A DNA stretch of 15,171 bases. Origin: JAUIBE01 sp035267185. Its GTDB lineage: Bacteria; Pseudomonadota; Gammaproteobacteria; Xanthomonadales; SZUA-36. Below, one piece after another: positions 13,246-15,171 of the stretch (position 1 is the first letter of the stretch; every line of letters begins with the position of its first letter). The notes beneath the pieces are model-generated. The model was not told the origin of the DNA. It ran no database searches and saw only the letters and a list, made by a program, of their open reading frames with translations. The DNA is taken from assembly GCA_035267185.1 (NCBI GenBank), contig DATFLY010000018.1, positions 1 to 15,171 of the forward strand. Direction: 5' to 3'. A program made the position numbers and the translations under genes.

Positions 13246-14598
13246 ATGTCTTTTAATGACCTCGGCCTTTCGGCCGATCTCTTGCGTGCGACCCGTGAAC
13301 AGGGCTACACCGAAGCAACACCTGTTCAACTACAGGCCATTCCTGCCATTTTGCAGGGCCGCGACGTGCTTGCTGCTGCACAAACCGGAACCGGCAAAAC
13401 CGCTGGTTTCACCCTGCCGATGCTGCACCTCCTTGCCAGGAACGCGAATAACCAGCATGGCCGGCCAGTCAGGGCGCTGGTTCTGACCCCCACCCGCGAA
13501 CTGGCTGCACAGGTTGGTGAAAGTGTTTCGACCTACGGACGACACCTCTCACTGACATCAGCAGTTGTTTTTGGTGGCGTCAAAATCAATCCGCAAAAAA
13601 ATAAACTAAAACGCGGTGTCGATGTTCTGGTGGCAACGCCAGGCCGATTACTCGATCACGTCCGCCAGGGCACCGTCAACCTCTCGAAAGTTGAGTTCCT
13701 GGTACTGGATGAAGCGGATCGCATGCTGGACATGGGATTCATTCCGGATATTCGCAGAATCATCAAGCTGATGCCACAAGGCGGGCAACGGCAAAACCTG
13801 TTGTTCTCTGCGACTTTCTCAAAAGAAATAAGGCGATTGGCTGGCGGATTTCTTCATGATCCGGTTTCCGTCGAGGTAGCCCGGGGCGAGAGCTCTGCTG
13901 ACCGAATCGCGCAGGTGATTCACCCTGTCGACAAGCGTCGCAAAAGCGAAATGCTCAGTCACATGATTGGTGCCAACAACTGGCAGCAGGTGCTGGTCTT
14001 TACACGCACCAAGCACATGGCCAACCGCGTGGCTGGCCGCCTGGACAAAAGTGGTCTGAGCGCCACAGCAATTCATGGCAGCAAGTCCCAGGGCGCCCGC
14101 ACCCGGGCGCTGGCTGATTTTAAGAAAGGCAAAGTTCGGGTACTGGTGGCCACTGACATCGCAGCCCGCGGCCTGGATATCGATCAACTGCCCCACGTGA
14201 TTAACTTTGAACTCCCGAATATTCCGGAGGACTACGTCCATCGTATTGGTCGCACCGGTCGCGCTGGCAATGAAGGTGAGGCGGTTTCGCTGGTCTGTGT
14301 TGATGAACATGAACACCTGCTGAAAATTGAAAAGATGCTCAATACCCGGATTCCCCAGGAAATCCTGGATGGTTATGAGCCGGACCCGAGCATCAAGCCA
14401 CAACCCATCCAGAATGGTCGTCAAAACAACAATGGCCGCAAGCGTGGAAATGCTCGAAATGCAAATCGTCATTCGAACAAATCATCACGCGGCAAAAACA
14501 ACAGCCACAAACGAACCCGTTCAGGGCGGCCCGGGTCCGGCAGTCAAAATACATCCTCGAGTGGCAGGCGCCGGCAATCAACGGCACGCGCTGCCTGA
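13246..14598 (+). CDS. rhlE: RhlE-type DEAD-box ATP-dependent RNA helicase
   Basis: This 450-residue DEAD-box helicase matches RhlE in length and N-terminus (MSFNDLGLSADLLRATREQG). Motifs in order: Q motif (TPVQLQAIP, 25-33), motif I AQTGTGKT (45-52), Ia PTRELA (82-87), Ib TPGR (131-134), II DEAD (155-158), III SAT (188-190), IV/V DIAARGLDI (304-312) and VI HRIGRTGR (332-339). A basic, Asn/Arg/Ser-rich unstructured tail (about 388-450) should bind RNA. RhlE acts in ribosome maturation and RNA turnover, often in the cold. ATG at 13246 has TGGAG 9 nt upstream. A membrane-anchored Rossmann protein follows 48 nt downstream on the same strand. A long leader hints at post-transcriptional control, not shown. 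Confidence 0.94.
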   Translation: MSFNDLGLSADLLRATREQGYTEATPVQLQAIPAILQGRDVLAAAQTGTGKTAGFTLPMLHLLARNANNQHGRPVRALVLTPTRELAAQVGESVSTYGRHLSLTSAVVFGGVKINPQKNKLKRGVDVLVATPGRLLDHVRQGTVNLSKVEFLVLDEADRMLDMGFIPDIRRIIKLMPQGGQRQNLLFSATFSKEIRRLAGGFLHDPVSVEVARGESSADRIAQVIHPVDKRRKSEMLSHMIGANNWQQVLVFTRTKHMANRVAGRLDKSGLSATAIHGSKSQGARTRALADFKKGKVRVLVATDIAARGLDIDQLPHVINFELPNIPEDYVHRIGRTGRAGNEGEAVSLVCVDEHEHLLKIEKMLNTRIPQEILDGYEPDPSIKPQPIQNGRQNNNGRKRGNARNANRHSNKSSRGKNNSHKRTRSGRPGSGSQNTSSSGRRRQSTARAA

Positions 14599-14646
14599 GC
14601 GAAAATCAATAACCAGGCGTGACAGTCGCTTAATGAGGAAGGTTGA

Positions 14647-15171
14647 TTGAAATTACCTCGCATCAAGACGCTACTGATGATTCCGGTCTATCTGTTCGCG
14701 GCTTTTTACGTGTTTGGCATTGTCGTTAATCTGATGAACGACAGCGAAGTGGCACCAATAGCCACGGTGCCTGCCGGAATTCTTGATGAGGTGGCCATTT
14801 TTGGCGCCAGTGGGACAGCGGGCGATGGTATCCTCAAGGCACTTCTTGCTGACCCGGATGTTGGCACCATCCACGTGATCACACGGCGAACGACCCCTCG
14901 AATTGACCAGGGTGTGACCAGCGGAAAGGTGGTGATGACCGAGCACATGGATTACCTGGATTACACTGCGGTCATGGACCAACTTGTGAATGTACAGGTG
15001 GTGTACTGGGCCATTGGGACCAGTTCGCGCAATGTCGACAAGGAAACCTATTCAGTCATCCATGTCGATTTCCCGGTTCGCTTTGTTGAACAGTGGTTAC
15101 AGGCCAGCCAGCGTCCGAAGACAGAGTTTCACTACATTTCCTCAAGTGATATTTCGGAAGATGCCTCCATG
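14647..15171 (+). CDS. Membrane-anchored NAD(P)-binding Rossmann protein (partial)
   Basis: Only the first 175 residues are inside the window and the frame is open to its end. After a short basic start (MKLPRIKT), residues about 8-28 form a membrane helix (LLMIPVYLFAAFYVFGIVVN). From about residue 48 a Rossmann fold begins: VAIFGASGTAGDGILKALL with the nucleotide motif GASGTAG (53-59), then a second strand HVITRR and a VYWAIGTSS strand. The latter and HYISSSD resemble atypical/extended SDR proteins of the HTATIP2/NAD(P)H-binding kind. The start is TTG at 14647 with GAGGAAGG closely upstream; the first in-frame ATG is 10 codons later, inside the helix. It probably shares a transcript with rhlE (48-nt gap). 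Function is unknown; a reductase or NAD(P)-sensing role is inference. Confidence 0.75.
   Translation, partial: MKLPRIKTLLMIPVYLFAAFYVFGIVVNLMNDSEVAPIATVPAGILDEVAIFGASGTAGDGILKALLADPDVGTIHVITRRTTPRIDQGVTSGKVVMTEHMDYLDYTAVMDQLVNVQVVYWAIGTSSRNVDKETYSVIHVDFPVRFVEQWLQASQRPKTEFHYISSSDISEDASM

Noticed and set aside
13819..14472. Minus-strand open frame of 217 codons inside rhlE
   Set aside because: It is antisense to a fully motif-supported RhlE and has no recognisable domain.
1..15171. CRISPR arrays, tRNA/rRNA genes, IS elements, toxin-antitoxin or phage genes
   Set aside because: No regularly spaced repeats, cloverleaf-like sequences, transposase motifs or terminal inverted repeats were recognised by eye.

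Overview
The window looks like chromosomal DNA of a free-living, probably aquatic, gammaproteobacterium with roughly 50% GC. The inference rests on an E. coli-like BaeS/BaeR pair, QmcA/NfeD, YrdA, RhlE and a Prx5-type peroxiredoxin, combined with a DesA-type desaturase, an OruR-like AraC regulator and an HxlR-SCP2 regulator that are common in marine Gammaproteobacteria. No rRNA, tRNA, CRISPR array, insertion sequence or prophage gene was recognised. Several genes appear to start at TTG or GTG.

Left part (1-4086): an envelope-stress module. A BaeR-like response regulator (cut by the window edge) and a BaeS-like sensor kinase overlap by 4 bp on the minus strand. Divergent from them is a small exported Spy/CpxP-like protein, with a BaeR-box-like sequence in the shared intergenic region. 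A strong bidirectional terminator separates this from a decayed minus-strand unit: an HxlR-type regulator with a C-terminal SCP2-like domain, overlapping by 4 bp the 3' remnant of an animal-type haem peroxidase that lacks its distal-His half and is frameshifted at a G7 run. A DUF2834 membrane protein is divergent from the regulator.

Middle part (4087-9483): a probable two-gene operon with a cysteine-dioxygenase-like cupin and a three-His-box fatty acid desaturase, preceded by a perfect 15-bp palindrome and a TATAAT box. Then come a small coiled-coil protein (minus), a YrdA-type gamma-carbonic-anhydrase-like hexapeptide protein (plus), and an AraC regulator followed by an SDR dehydrogenase with an unusual signal-peptide-like N-terminus (both minus).

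Right part (9484-15171): nfeD-qmcA (minus, overlapping by 4 bp), a secreted protein of the erythromycin-esterase/ChaN-like type (plus), a Prx5-type peroxiredoxin (minus) behind a 19-bp perfect dyad, the RhlE RNA helicase (plus), and the first 175 codons of a membrane-anchored Rossmann NAD(P)-binding protein running off the window.

The shared theme is envelope and stress physiology: envelope-stress sensing, membrane lipid desaturation, membrane-protein quality control, peroxide removal and a cold-associated helicase. I did not find a clearly new multi-gene system. The best leads are the BaeSR/Spy-like promoter, the exported SDR with its regulator, the dioxygenase-desaturase pair with its palindrome, the uncharacterised secreted EreA/ChaN-like protein and the peroxidase remnant.
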